NCBI RefSeq assembly: GCF_009363155.1
Contig: NZ_CP045302.1
Coordinates: 881,001 to 945,000, forward strand
Length of the DNA: 64,000 nt
Source: Azotobacter salinestris
GTDB taxonomy: Bacteria; Pseudomonadota; Gammaproteobacteria; Pseudomonadales; Pseudomonadaceae
Direction: 5' to 3'
Part shown: in pieces, positions 30,140-37,900 of the stretch
How positions within the stretch are numbered: the first letter of the stretch is position 1
Layout of the letters: each line of letters opens with the position of its first letter
Program-made: the position numbers and the translations under genes
The notes under the pieces: generated by a model
Databases searched by the model: none
What the model saw: only the letters and a program-made list of their open reading frames with translations
What the model was told of the DNA's origin: nothing

Positions 30140-32370
30140 AACGCCGTCTCCCTGGCCTTGGCCGCCGCTTCGGCCGCCTCGGCGGCGGCCGCCACCTTCC
30201 AGCTTTCCGGCCGCCGGTAGCCCCAGGGGCGGATGCCGCTCTTGCGCGAGGCCGCCAGCCGCTCCCGTCGCCAGCCGAGGCGCTGCATGATGTGGCCGAT
30301 GCGGATCTGCTCCGGCCGGCCCCAATGGCCATAGTCCAGCTTCAGGGCATCCTGCAGGATGCGGTCGGAGGTGACGGTCTCGCCCGAAGCCGGGTCTTCG
30401 AGCCATTGGCGGATGGGGTACTCCCAAGCGTCCACGGTATAGCGGGCATCCTGCTGCTCCGCGAACTGCTCGGCCTCCTCCCGTGCCACCCACCAGCCCT
30501 CGCCGGCCTGGAAGCGGAACACCGCCTCGGCCCACAACTGGTCGCGCAGCTCCCGCAGCGCCTCCAGCTCCACCTTCTGGCAGGTCACCGGCCAGTAGCG
30601 GCGGTTGCCGGTGGTGTCCTTCAGGTACTCCTCCTGGTTGGTCGTGCCGGCGAAAACACACTGGCGTGGTACGTCCAGCACCCGGCGGCCGTAGCTCTCC
30701 CGGTAGGTATCGACGGACGCCGAGAAGAACTGCTTGGCCCGGGTCGACTCGGCCTTGTTGAAGCTGTCCAGCTCGCCCAGCTCGACGATCCACTTGCCGC
30801 GGATCACCTGGAAGCCGTCCTTGTCGCCCAGGTTGAACGGCGTATCCATGAACCACTCGCCGCCCAGAATCGACAGCGCCGTGGACTTGCCCGCGCCCTG
30901 CGCGCCCTCGAGGATCAGCACCGCATCCGCCTTGCAGCCCGGCCTCATCACCCGCGCCACCGCCGAGATCAGCCAGCGCTTGCCCACCTTCATGCTGTAG
31001 GGCGACAGCGGCACGCCGAAGATCAGATGCAGCCAGCTCTCCAGGCGCGCCACCCGGTCCCATTCCAGCCCCTGCAGATACTCCCGCACCGGGTGGAAGG
31101 CATGGTCGTTGGCGACCACGCTGACCGCCTCGACCACGCTGGGCGCCTTCACCCGCAGGTTGTACTGCTCGGCCAGCCACATCACCACCCGCGCATCGTC
31201 CAGATCGCTCCACTCCCCCGTTTCGCTGCCATAGGGCGGCGAACGGCGCTTCACGATCTTCGAGCTGAAGGCGTTGTAGCCGATCACCCCGGCCCAGCGC
31301 TCGTCGTTCCCCAGGATCAGCGCCACATTGAAGGCATGGGCGATCAGCGCGCCGGATTCGCTGCGCTGCAGCTTGTCCTTCCAGCCCCCGGCCGCCGGCG
31401 GGCGAACCACCGCCAGCACCTGCCGGCGCACCGCATCCAGCCCCTCGGCGACGTGCAGATCGTTGAAGTCGGTCCACTTCTCCTCGCGCCCGGCGCCGAA
31501 CACCGGCACCACCATCTGGCCGCCGAGGATGGTGGCGGCGTTCGTGGCCTTCTCCACGCCCGGATTCCACGGCTCGCCGTTCGGGCGGGTGGTCTTCCAG
31601 TCGTCGTCGGCGCAGAAGATCAGCGGCCGGCCGGGGAACTGCTCCCGCAGCGTCTTGCCCACCGGCAGCAGGTTGCCGGCGTCGAAGGTGATCGCCACGG
31701 CATTGCCGGTCGCCATGTGCAGGCTTGCGCCGGTGGCGTAACCCTCGCACACCAGCAGCGGCTCGCCCGGCTCGGGGTGCGGGCCGATCAGATGGAACGC
31801 CCCCTCCTTCGCCATGCCGGCCGGCCAGTAGGTCTTGTCGCGGCCCAGCTGCTCCTGCTTCTGCGGATAGATCACCTGCAGGCCGGCCAGCTCGCCGCGG
31901 GCGGTACGCATCGGCACCAGGACGGCCCCGCTCCTCGGCGCATAGCGCACCCCGAAGCCGACCACCTGCTTGCGTTGCAGATAGGCGCTCGCGCCCTTCT
32001 CCGCCATCCTTGGCCACAAGGCCGCCGCCCGCCTGGCCGCGCGCCGCGCAGCGTGCTGTTGCGCCTCCGCGGCCCGACGCCTGGCCTCCTCCTGGCGGGC
32101 GCGCATCAGCGCGCGCTCCTCGTCGGTCAGCCGCACGCCCTTGACCCTGATCTTCTCCGAAGCACCCAGACGCCAGTTGCCGTAGGCGCCGAAGATCAGC
32201 GTCTCGCCCTGCTCGGTCCGGTACTCGTGGGCGATGTACCAGCCCGTGCGGGCCCTGCTCTTGTCGCCCTCGGCCCTCACCCGGGTCAGCTTGCCGAAAC
32301 AAAGCGGCAGCTCGACCTCCAGGCCGAACTGCCGGAACTGCTCCAGAACGTCGTCCATGCGTTCAGCCAT
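30136..32370 (-). CDS. VapE-type primase-helicase with TOPRIM domain
   Basis: The 744-residue protein combines two modules. Residues 120-330 form a TOPRIM-type primase domain (LLVCEGYATGASLHM at 205-219 with the catalytic Glu; RPLIFCADDDWK at 248-259). Residues about 400-680 form a VirE/VapE-type superfamily 3-like ATPase with a P-loop EGAQGAGKSTALSIL at 488-502 and KWIVELGELDSFNKAE as Walker B region. Such proteins initiate phage and satellite DNA replication. The start overlaps the upstream regulator gene by 8 bp behind GGAGGG. A nearby dyad-rich region may be its origin. Confidence 0.92.
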   Translation of the reverse strand: MAERMDDVLEQFRQFGLEVELPLCFGKLTRVRAEGDKSRARTGWYIAHEYRTEQGETLIFGAYGNWRLGASEKIRVKGVRLTDEERALMRARQEEARRRAAEAQQHAARRAARRAAALWPRMAEKGASAYLQRKQVVGFGVRYAPRSGAVLVPMRTARGELAGLQVIYPQKQEQLGRDKTYWPAGMAKEGAFHLIGPHPEPGEPLLVCEGYATGASLHMATGNAVAITFDAGNLLPVGKTLREQFPGRPLIFCADDDWKTTRPNGEPWNPGVEKATNAATILGGQMVVPVFGAGREEKWTDFNDLHVAEGLDAVRRQVLAVVRPPAAGGWKDKLQRSESGALIAHAFNVALILGNDERWAGVIGYNAFSSKIVKRRSPPYGSETGEWSDLDDARVVMWLAEQYNLRVKAPSVVEAVSVVANDHAFHPVREYLQGLEWDRVARLESWLHLIFGVPLSPYSMKVGKRWLISAVARVMRPGCKADAVLILEGAQGAGKSTALSILGGEWFMDTPFNLGDKDGFQVIRGKWIVELGELDSFNKAESTRAKQFFSASVDTYRESYGRRVLDVPRQCVFAGTTNQEEYLKDTTGNRRYWPVTCQKVELEALRELRDQLWAEAVFRFQAGEGWWVAREEAEQFAEQQDARYTVDAWEYPIRQWLEDPASGETVTSDRILQDALKLDYGHWGRPEQIRIGHIMQRLGWRRERLAASRKSGIRPWGYRRPESWKVAAAAEAAEAAAKARETAF

Positions 32371-32884
32371 GGAATCCCTCCACCGCCCGCTCCAACATGC
32401 GCTCCAACGCCAGCAGCGCGCCCTGGGTGCGGCGCAGGTGCAGCTTGCACTCGGCGAGCTCCTCCCGGTCGATGCGGCCGTCGTCGGCCAGGTGGCGGGC
32501 GACCGAGTCGGTCAGCGCCGACTGGCGTTGCAGGGTTTCCCCCACCGCCTTCAGCACGCCCGGCAGGGCCTTGTCGTGGTCGAAGCCCTGCAGCAGCTCG
32601 CGCAGGTCCACCCAGGTCGCGTCGCCATAGGCCTCCATGATCGAATCCACGATGCGCGGGTCGCGCGTGGCGGCGATCACCTCCTCGATCTCGTCCGGGT
32701 TCGGCGAGTGGGTCGGCTGGGTCGGGCTCATCTTGTGCTGGAGGGTGGTCGGGTTGCGACCGTAGATGGCGGCAATCGCCGCGGCACCGCCGGGGAAATC
32801 CCGGCAGGCGTGGTACAGCGAAAAGCGCAGCGCCAGAATCTCGCGCTGTGCCCGCTCGGAGCGGCCCGAATCGGCTCGGCTCAT
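32363..32884 (-). CDS. CII-family phage regulatory protein
   Basis: The 173-residue protein has an N-terminal region (REILALRFSLYHACRDFPGG, AAAIAAIYGRNPTTLQHKMS) matching the phage regulatory CII/CP76 type helix-turn-helix. A helical C-terminal half with a possible zipper follows (LAECKLHLRRTQGALLALER). Proteins of this family sit between cro and replication genes in many proteobacterial prophages. It is translationally coupled to VapE. The ribosome site is weak (GGGG). Confidence 0.85.
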   Translation of the reverse strand: MSRADSGRSERAQREILALRFSLYHACRDFPGGAAAIAAIYGRNPTTLQHKMSPTQPTHSPNPDEIEEVIAATRDPRIVDSIMEAYGDATWVDLRELLQGFDHDKALPGVLKAVGETLQRQSALTDSVARHLADDGRIDREELAECKLHLRRTQGALLALERMLERAVEGFHG

Positions 32885-32942
32885 GGCAGTAATCCCCGAA
32901 GTCTGCCAGTGCCGCGGCGCAGGGGCTCTGGTAAAGTCGCGC

Positions 32943-33221
32943 CGTGGTCACTGAAAGGTGGTCATAGGCAGGCGGCGGCTCTGTGGTAGGAATGCCGCCT
33001 GCTCCCCCGATGGCGAGGCGCCCGCTCCGCGAACGCCCCGCCGTTACAGCCAGCGGCTCTGTGGTGGAAAGGCTGGCAACCCAGGGCATCCGTGCCCTGG
33101 TAGGTGCCCGAACCCGACGTGTGTATTGGTGTGCTCCCGTCAGGCTCGACGCACCGCCCGACGCCCTTGTGGTGAGGGCGCCGGGCAGACCGGGCGGCTG
33201 GTTAAAGGCCGCCCGGTTTTT
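32943..33221. ncRNA. Hairpin-rich intergenic region, candidate structured RNA
   Basis: The gap between the CII-like and Cro-like genes (337 nt) is unusually rich in inverted repeats. They include GCAGGCGGC with GCCGCCTGC, CAGGGCA with TGCCCTG, CGCCCT with AGGGCG, and the final terminator. The phrase GGCTCTGTGGT occurs twice, and CTTGTGGTGAGGGCG is similar. On the minus strand the same sequence encodes a frame with TTEPLAVTAGRSRSGRLA and IPTTEPPPAYDHLSVTTAR, the type of sequence annotated as ash/Icd-like in P4-like and other prophages. RNA structure and reading frame could both be relevant; neither is proven. Confidence 0.45.
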
Positions 33222-33223
33222 TT
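33190..33223 (+). terminator. Strong Rho-independent terminator on plus strand
   Basis: The 9-bp perfect stem CCGGGCGGC (33190-33198) with GCCGCCCGG (33208-33216) is followed directly by seven T. It reads rightward, opposite to the cro and cII genes, and overlaps the cro stop codon. Its only candidate substrate is a rightward RNA from the hairpin-rich region, because no plus-strand gene precedes it. Confidence 0.8.
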
Positions 33224-33455
33224 ATGCAGCAGCGACCGAGTCGGTCGGTACCGGGAAAAGCTCGGGCAGATCGGGGCGCAGCTCGTGGGCCTGAACGGCG
33301 CCGTCGGTGGCGCGGACGACGGCAGGGACTCGTTCGGCGGGAACGCCCCGCCTTTTCCATTGAGAGACAGCCATCGGGCTAACCCCCAGCTTGCGGGCCA
33401 AGGCACGCCCGCCGCCTGCGGCCCGGATCGCTCTCTCCAAGGCTGAATCACTCAT
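33222..33455 (-). CDS. Cro-like helix-turn-helix regulator
   Basis: The start is placed at the ATG at 33455 (GGAA eight bases upstream) rather than six codons earlier. The 77-residue protein is essentially one helix-turn-helix: SALERAIRAAGGGRALARKL, GVSPMAVSQWKRRGVPAERV, with a short tail. The pattern is that of Cro/YdaS-type proteins. It is divergent from the repressor gene across an 81-bp control region, the standard lysis-lysogeny switch layout. Confidence 0.88.
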   Translation of the reverse strand: MSDSALERAIRAAGGGRALARKLGVSPMAVSQWKRRGVPAERVPAVVRATDGAVQAHELRPDLPELFPVPTDSVAAA

Positions 33456-33489
33456 AAACATTCCGATTATCATGGGAACCTACGTACAC

Positions 33490-33526
33490 TTTACGTTTAT
33501 TTATACGGGGTGTCTACCCCCGTAAA
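33490..33526. promoter_or_regulatory. Operator-like palindromes in the cro/cI control region
   Basis: TACGGGG (33504-33510) and CCCCGTA (33518-33524) form an inverted repeat with a 7-nt spacer. It is nested within a wider pair, TTTACG (33490-33495) and CGTAAA (33521-33526). They lie between the divergent cro and repressor genes, where repressor and Cro would bind. The inner palindrome covers the GTG at 33510, which argues for the repressor start at the downstream ATG. Confidence 0.6.
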
Positions 33527-33536
33527 CTCGGTGTTT

Positions 33537-34532
33537 ATGAATATTTCAGGAAAACGCCTTCGCGACCTCCTCGACGAGCGAGGCATCGCCTACCGGGACT
33601 TCGCCACAGCGATGGGCGTCGAGCCTCAACACGTCAACAACTGGTTCAACCGGGGCATCCCCAAGGCTCGAATCTTCAAGGTCGCCGACTTTCTTCAGGT
33701 CAACGCACGGTGGTTGGCCGATGGCGAAGGAGACAGCTCCCCCGATCAGCAACAATCTTCGATAATCGTTGATGGCAACGCCAAACGGTTCGAGGAAGCC
33801 TTGTCCCTCGCGGGCATTACCGGGGCCGAGCTGGCTCGCCGCCTTGGCTTGGAAAACGAGCAGAACATCACGAACTGGAAGTCCAGAGGGGTTCCCGCAG
33901 CCAAGGTTTCGGCGGTTGCCGCTGCGCTGAACATTTCCCGAGACTGGCTGGAGTCCGGCCAAGGCGAGCCACAACCAGCCACGGGCTCACCGGACAATAA
34001 CGTGACTAGCAGGGACCGGGGAGTCATGCCGTGCCATCTGGAGCCACTTCACCCATGGGATAGCAGTACGCCCCTCGATGACGATGAGGTAGAAATACCC
34101 TTGTACAAGGAAGTCGAACTTGCAGCCGGCAGCGGCCGTACAGCCGTGCGGGAAATAGAAGGTCGCAAGCTCAGGTTCTCCCATGCCACCATGCGCGCGG
34201 CCGGTGTGTGTCCATCCCAGGCCGTGTGCGCCACCGTCTCGGGCAACAGCATGGAGCCCCTGATTATGAACGGCGCGACCATGGGCCTGGACCGCGGCAC
34301 CACTCACGTCATCGACGGCGAGATCTATGCCCTGGAGCACGACGGCATGCTGCGGGTGAAGTTCCTCTATCGTTTGCCGGGCGGCGGTATCCGCCTGCGC
34401 AGTTTCAACCGGGAAGAGCACAAGGACGAGGACTATAGCCTCCAACAGCAGCAGGACCAGCACATCCGTATCTTGGGGCGGGTGTTCTGGTGGTCGACCG
34501 TGCGACCGCTGAAGTCGGCGCCGTTGATTTAG
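33537..34532 (+). CDS. LexA/CI-type prophage repressor with two tandem HTH domains
   Basis: The start is taken at the ATG at 33537; a GTG nine codons upstream overlaps the operator-like palindrome. The 331-residue product has two similar N-terminal helix-turn-helix domains: residues 5-60 (LDERGIAYRDFATAMGVEPQ, HVNNWFNRGIP) and 82-138 (LSLAGITGAELARRLGLENE, NITNWKSRGVP). The C-terminal S24 peptidase domain has the autocleavage site Ala-Gly at 197-198, the nucleophile Ser238 in SGNSMEP and the general base Lys275. RecA-stimulated self-cleavage would induce the prophage. Repressors with one HTH are the rule, so the duplication is unusual. Confidence 0.92.
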   Translation: MNISGKRLRDLLDERGIAYRDFATAMGVEPQHVNNWFNRGIPKARIFKVADFLQVNARWLADGEGDSSPDQQQSSIIVDGNAKRFEEALSLAGITGAELARRLGLENEQNITNWKSRGVPAAKVSAVAAALNISRDWLESGQGEPQPATGSPDNNVTSRDRGVMPCHLEPLHPWDSSTPLDDDEVEIPLYKEVELAAGSGRTAVREIEGRKLRFSHATMRAAGVCPSQAVCATVSGNSMEPLIMNGATMGLDRGTTHVIDGEIYALEHDGMLRVKFLYRLPGGGIRLRSFNREEHKDEDYSLQQQQDQHIRILGRVFWWSTVRPLKSAPLI

Positions 34533-34536
34533 AACT

Positions 34537-34617
34537 GCTAACAAAACCTATTCAGCCGGCCTGCATGGTAAAGTTATCCGGACAAGACCAACTGCTTGAG
34601 GTTTTGTTAGCCGCTCT
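34537..34617 (+). repeat. Left flanking dyad repeat of the ABC-3C module
   Basis: GCTAACAAAACCT at 34537-34549 and AGGTTTTGTTAGC at 34599-34611 form a perfect 13-bp inverted repeat around a 49-nt centre containing GCATGG. A similar element lies at 37710-37793 on the other side of the module, in the same orientation. It starts five bases after the repressor stop codon. The remaining gap to 34762 holds no gene. Confidence 0.7.
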
Positions 34618-34762
34618 TAATATAACATGTCGCATAAGAGGCACTTGTATTGCATAGCTGCAGGGCGCGGTGCAATTGACCGCATATTTACCGAGCCTTT
34701 AGGAGTACACACGCAACACCCCATTCGCGTGCAAACCTCACCTCAACTATCACTCACCCAAC

Positions 34763-36460
34763 TCAAATCCTAAAAAATTTATCATCCTCAGAAAGCTCAA
34801 GTATCACTGAATCCTTTTTAAACACTTCAAACCTACTATCCGAAATCTTGTCACGAAGAAGTGCAACTATATATTGGCCATCTATCTTATTGGCGCATTG
34901 AAATATATCGAACACCTGATTTGCATCTACATCTTCAATACCATCATGCACAACAAATGTCGGGCGCTTCAGCTTTGCCTCATTCACAAAATTAATATAC
35001 GCCAAATCGAACGCACTTAACTCTCCTTTCTTCTTTCCTCCTGTTGAGTTCGGCGTAATACAAGCTATATCAAACTCACAGCGCTCTTTCTCCAAGTCGA
35101 AGGCAAGATCAAATATATACCTTTCGTCATAGAACAATTTGCTTAAATCACCAAAATATGAATTAAATAACTCAATATTATGATCAAGCATTTTAGTATT
35201 CTTATAAATTTCCTCTACAACATTAGCTTTTGCAGCCTCCAACAAGGCAATATCACCCTTAGCGAGCTCAATTTTTTCAAGAAGCACTTTAACGCTAGCA
35301 ATTTTCTCCCTGACAGAGGATAGATCATTATACATTTGACCTATAGACTTGAGGGTATCAGGCTCTTTAATACCTCGAAAAACATTGCCCTCCAACTCTT
35401 GAAGCCGATGAACCTCTTTTTTCAGGGAAAGATAAGAAGCCTCACACAACGAAAGCTCCTTTTTTATCAACTCAAGCTTATTGGACAATATCTTGTTATG
35501 AAAGACAATCAGATCTTCATAGGAACGCTTGAGGCTGCCGCTCACCGAAACTCCAGCATCCGAGTATATATCATAAAGTTCTTTCCCATCTATGCTGGCC
35601 GCATCACCCTTCAACTTTTCGATAAATCTCTTTAAATAGTCAATCCGATTAGCCTCCTTTGAATACTCCATAGTTACCCCAGATATCTCTCCCTGTATCC
35701 TAACCAACTCCTGAACACTTCCCTCCTGAGCATCCTTAAAGTCAAAGCTTGAAATCCTTGATTTTAAATCTTCTTCCTCATGCACAAGCGGCTTAATCAT
35801 TTTTTCTAGCGCGCTTTCCTTATAAGGGTTTCTATATGCAGCCAAATGCTTTTTCTTTATCGATATCTGATTGTTTATGTGCGCCTTCTCCTTTAGCAAA
35901 TCCAAGCCAGCAAACCCAAACAAAAAAAGATAAACCTGATCATAAACATCAGGCTTGGCGAGCAGATGCAAAAACCTTGCAGTATTTTGCATTTTCTCAT
36001 TGGTGTTACGTATAAATTTATTGCTCAAGTTCCGAATAGACGGCTTTTCGCCAGTCAGCCCAAAAATATTCGCAGCAACAAACTCTGAATAGCTTTTCTT
36101 ATCCGAAAGCACACCATTCACATAAAACTCAGAATCACTAGGATTCCTCTTAAGACTTCTAGAAATAGACTTAGGCTTATTATCAAAACCAAAAAACTCC
36201 AATTCTACCAAAATATCATTGCTATCGATAAAGCTCGAGACCTCAGGAATATCCTTTTTAAATTCCGGCTCAGTATAAATATCACTACCCGCCGACAGGA
36301 ATAAATAATCCAACAACCTGGACGGAGTGGTTTTCCCGATACTGTTACCACTCTTTACCAACTTGGAGTCAGCATTAATTATTAAATTAAGGCCCTTTTT
36401 GAAGACAACCTGCCTCAGCAGCTCCTTATTTTTATAAACATTTAATCTATGCAGCAGCAT
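34763..36460 (-). CDS. DUF2326-type SMC-like ATPase of an ABC-3C system
   Basis: The 565-residue protein is the last gene of an AT-rich operon. Residues 30-55 contain the Walker A loop SGNSIGKTTPSRLLDYLF. A long coiled-coil middle (about 190-420) separates the halves. The C-terminal half has an ABC-type signature region, ITPNSTGGKKKGELSAFDLA, and a Walker B region, RPTFVVHDGIEDVDANQVFD. This split-ABC layout with HDG in place of a classical Walker B is that of DUF2326 ATPases, the core of ABC-three-component conflict systems. It overlaps the small middle-component gene by 14 bp. The Pro after GKTT is atypical. A role in phage defence is inferred. Confidence 0.85.
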   Translation of the reverse strand: MLLHRLNVYKNKELLRQVVFKKGLNLIINADSKLVKSGNSIGKTTPSRLLDYLFLSAGSDIYTEPEFKKDIPEVSSFIDSNDILVELEFFGFDNKPKSISRSLKRNPSDSEFYVNGVLSDKKSYSEFVAANIFGLTGEKPSIRNLSNKFIRNTNEKMQNTARFLHLLAKPDVYDQVYLFLFGFAGLDLLKEKAHINNQISIKKKHLAAYRNPYKESALEKMIKPLVHEEEDLKSRISSFDFKDAQEGSVQELVRIQGEISGVTMEYSKEANRIDYLKRFIEKLKGDAASIDGKELYDIYSDAGVSVSGSLKRSYEDLIVFHNKILSNKLELIKKELSLCEASYLSLKKEVHRLQELEGNVFRGIKEPDTLKSIGQMYNDLSSVREKIASVKVLLEKIELAKGDIALLEAAKANVVEEIYKNTKMLDHNIELFNSYFGDLSKLFYDERYIFDLAFDLEKERCEFDIACITPNSTGGKKKGELSAFDLAYINFVNEAKLKRPTFVVHDGIEDVDANQVFDIFQCANKIDGQYIVALLRDKISDSRFEVFKKDSVILELSEDDKFFRI

Positions 36461-36680
36461 ACTCTATAAGCCCATTTTCATTAAGATCTATTGCACCAGC
36501 CACATACAGCCAATCCAATGCACAAACAAACACCTCATATGAAACACCAAGCTCCCTCCTAACCACATCATATAAGTCCTCAACACCGACTTGAGTAAAT
36601 TCACTAGATGCCATCTCAGTCAAAATCCTAGCACCGATATAGACTGGATTCAGCTTGGGATCAGAATCAATCGTGATCAT
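36447..36680 (-). CDS. ABC-3C middle component (small adaptor)
   Basis: The 77-residue protein starts at the ATG at 36680 (GGAA eight bases upstream) inside the end of the preceding gene. It reads NPVYIGARILTEMASSEFTQ, then LYDVVRRELGVSYEVFVCAL, then DWLYVAGAIDLNENGLIEY. The pattern of an early P-x-Y-I-G-A, a helical centre and a final D-W-L-Y-V-x-G-x-I matches the middle components (type 6-like) found beside DUF2326 ATPases. It presumably links ATPase and third component. Overlap with both neighbours indicates coupled translation and fixed stoichiometry. Confidence 0.8.
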   Translation of the reverse strand: MITIDSDPKLNPVYIGARILTEMASSEFTQVGVEDLYDVVRRELGVSYEVFVCALDWLYVAGAIDLNENGLIEYAAA

Positions 36681-37215
36681 TTGGATTTTCCAAAACAATG
36701 CACTCTATTATTGCATAACTAATTATAAGATGAATACCGAAATTTATATCCTCATCATAGTAGCCCTGCTGTAGATCTGACGAGGACTTCACAAGCTCTG
36801 TTGCCAATGCAACCACTTCTTTAACCACGCGATCAGAATTCCTCTTAAGGCCATCCAGATCAAATGGTTTTGTAGATATCTCATATTTAGTCAGAGCTTG
36901 ACGATAAAAAAGTTTAACCTGTTGTTTTAGTTTTCTACTGCCACTATTTATCACCCTATTCAACTCTACTATCGATTCATCGATCAAGAAACAATTCTCA
37001 ATATATTCATCAACCAACCATCGATACATACAAAGATCATTAAATTTTATTTTCACCTCCACGTCAGCTGGATCTCTACTGAGATCCAGCCGCTCTGAAT
37101 CAGCAGCTGCTATTATCTCTACGAGCTTCCCCAAAACAGTTGAGCGAGCAATGCCCCTCTCATTATTGATGTATATATCCCCACGATTATTGTCAAAGTT
37201 AACCCCCTGCCCCAT
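36667..37215 (-). CDS. ABC-3C third component, helical protein with Asn/Gly-rich N-terminus
   Basis: The ATG at 37215 has GGGG upstream and lies one base after the previous stop; a TTG 18 bases earlier is less likely. The 182-residue product opens with GQGVNFDNNRGDIYINNERG, a short beta-type motif, followed by an all-helical domain (LGKLVEIIAAADSERLDLSR, VEVKIKFNDLCMYRWLVDEY, ELNRVINSGSRKLKQQVKLF, FGIHLIISYAIIECIV). Its place suggests the C-terminal interaction domain of an ABC-3C effector, but no catalytic effector domain is attached. The effector may instead be the separate membrane protein encoded upstream. Confidence 0.7.
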   Translation of the reverse strand: MGQGVNFDNNRGDIYINNERGIARSTVLGKLVEIIAAADSERLDLSRDPADVEVKIKFNDLCMYRWLVDEYIENCFLIDESIVELNRVINSGSRKLKQQVKLFYRQALTKYEISTKPFDLDGLKRNSDRVVKEVVALATELVKSSSDLQQGYYDEDINFGIHLIISYAIIECIVLENPNDHD

Positions 37216-37216
37216 A

Positions 37217-37513
37217 TTATCCCCGATTATCAATATTCACCGAACCAGTATTACCATTAAAATACTGAGACCGCTCGCCTTGCGAAACACTATTCTTATT
37301 CTCGACCCTATTTATCTCCAGTTTTAATTTATTATTTTCCTCTACCTTCAAGTCCAGCTGCGCACTTAAACTTGACACCTCTTTAATTGCCTTATTTTTC
37401 CCACATGCCTGCACAATAGCGATAATTGCCGCAACAGCTGACAGTATATAGCCCACAAAACCAACAATCGGATTTGCAAGAAATAATTTTATACTTTCCA
37501 TAACACCTTCCAT
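37217..37513 (-). CDS. One-TM coiled-coil protein, first gene of the ABC-3C operon
   Basis: The 98-residue protein (start at 37513, or four codons later at 37501 behind AAGG) has a single membrane segment, PIVGFVGYILSAVAAIIAIV, preceded by a short amphipathic stretch and LANP. A basic turn and a coiled coil follow (SLSAQLDLKVEENNKLKLEI). Its last residues, SQYFNGNTGSVNIDNRG, echo the N-terminus of the next protein (VNFDNNRGDIYINN). I read it as a split membrane effector that docks on the third component through this shared motif. No homologue is recognised by name. Confidence 0.7.
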   Translation of the reverse strand: MEGVMESIKLFLANPIVGFVGYILSAVAAIIAIVQACGKNKAIKEVSSLSAQLDLKVEENNKLKLEINRVENKNSVSQGERSQYFNGNTGSVNIDNRG

Positions 37514-37709
37514 AACTCCAACCCCCTCTCAAACAAAGAACAAATAAAACTTAACATCTACATTTTTCAATGGACGAGCACAAAAAAGACTCGCTATAGC
37601 AGGCCTATTACAATCCCCTAAAGGCTTAGAAAAACTGTACACTGAACCAAGGTCAACTCCCGTGCACTACCCACTGTCCCTCTTTGAGACAAGCCCCCTA
37701 ACAGAGCCA
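37514..37709. other. AT-rich leader of the ABC-3C operon
   Basis: About 200 bases upstream of the operon contain no gene. The promoter of the leftward operon must lie here or in the adjacent repeat, but no -10/-35 pair stands out enough to call. The base composition matches the operon rather than the neighbouring phage genes. Confidence 0.5.
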
Positions 37710-37793
37710 CTAACAAAACTTATCGCAGCCAAATTGCATGGCAGAGTTGGCAAGGTGTGTAGGCTAACTTATTGAGGTTTTGTTCGGCGCTCT
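37710..37793 (+). repeat. Right flanking dyad repeat of the ABC-3C module
   Basis: CTAACAAAACTTAT near the start and TTGAGGTTTTGTTCGGCGCT near the end align with the left repeat at 34537-34617, including a central GCATGG and the final GCGCTCT/CCGCTCT. The two copies are in the same orientation about 3.1 kb apart. The inverted arms here are imperfect. The following 107 bases to 37900 hold no gene; they would contain the promoter of the rightward phage operon. Confidence 0.65.
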
Positions 37794-37900
37794 GAGCTTT
37801 CATGCCCTCCCAGAAGTCAAAAGTAAACATTCCACATTGACCCGCCAATAAACACTAGGTTTAATAGCCTCATCTCTCCACCACAGAGCCGAGGCCCACC

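Noticed and set aside
28854-30332. A 492-codon minus-strand frame over the second BrnT/BrnA pair
   Set aside because: It runs antisense to two well-recognised genes and through the end of VapE without a ribosome site.
32286-33089. A 267-codon minus-strand frame beginning with an ash/Icd-like segment and running through the cII-like gene
   Set aside because: Only its first 70 codons resemble anything; the rest is out of frame with the clear CII-family gene. I kept the region as a candidate structured RNA rather than a full gene.
34537-37793. The two repeats flanking the ABC-3C operon as attC sites
   Set aside because: Arms resemble attC superficially, but L-box spacing and extrahelical bases are wrong and R' is not conserved between the copies.
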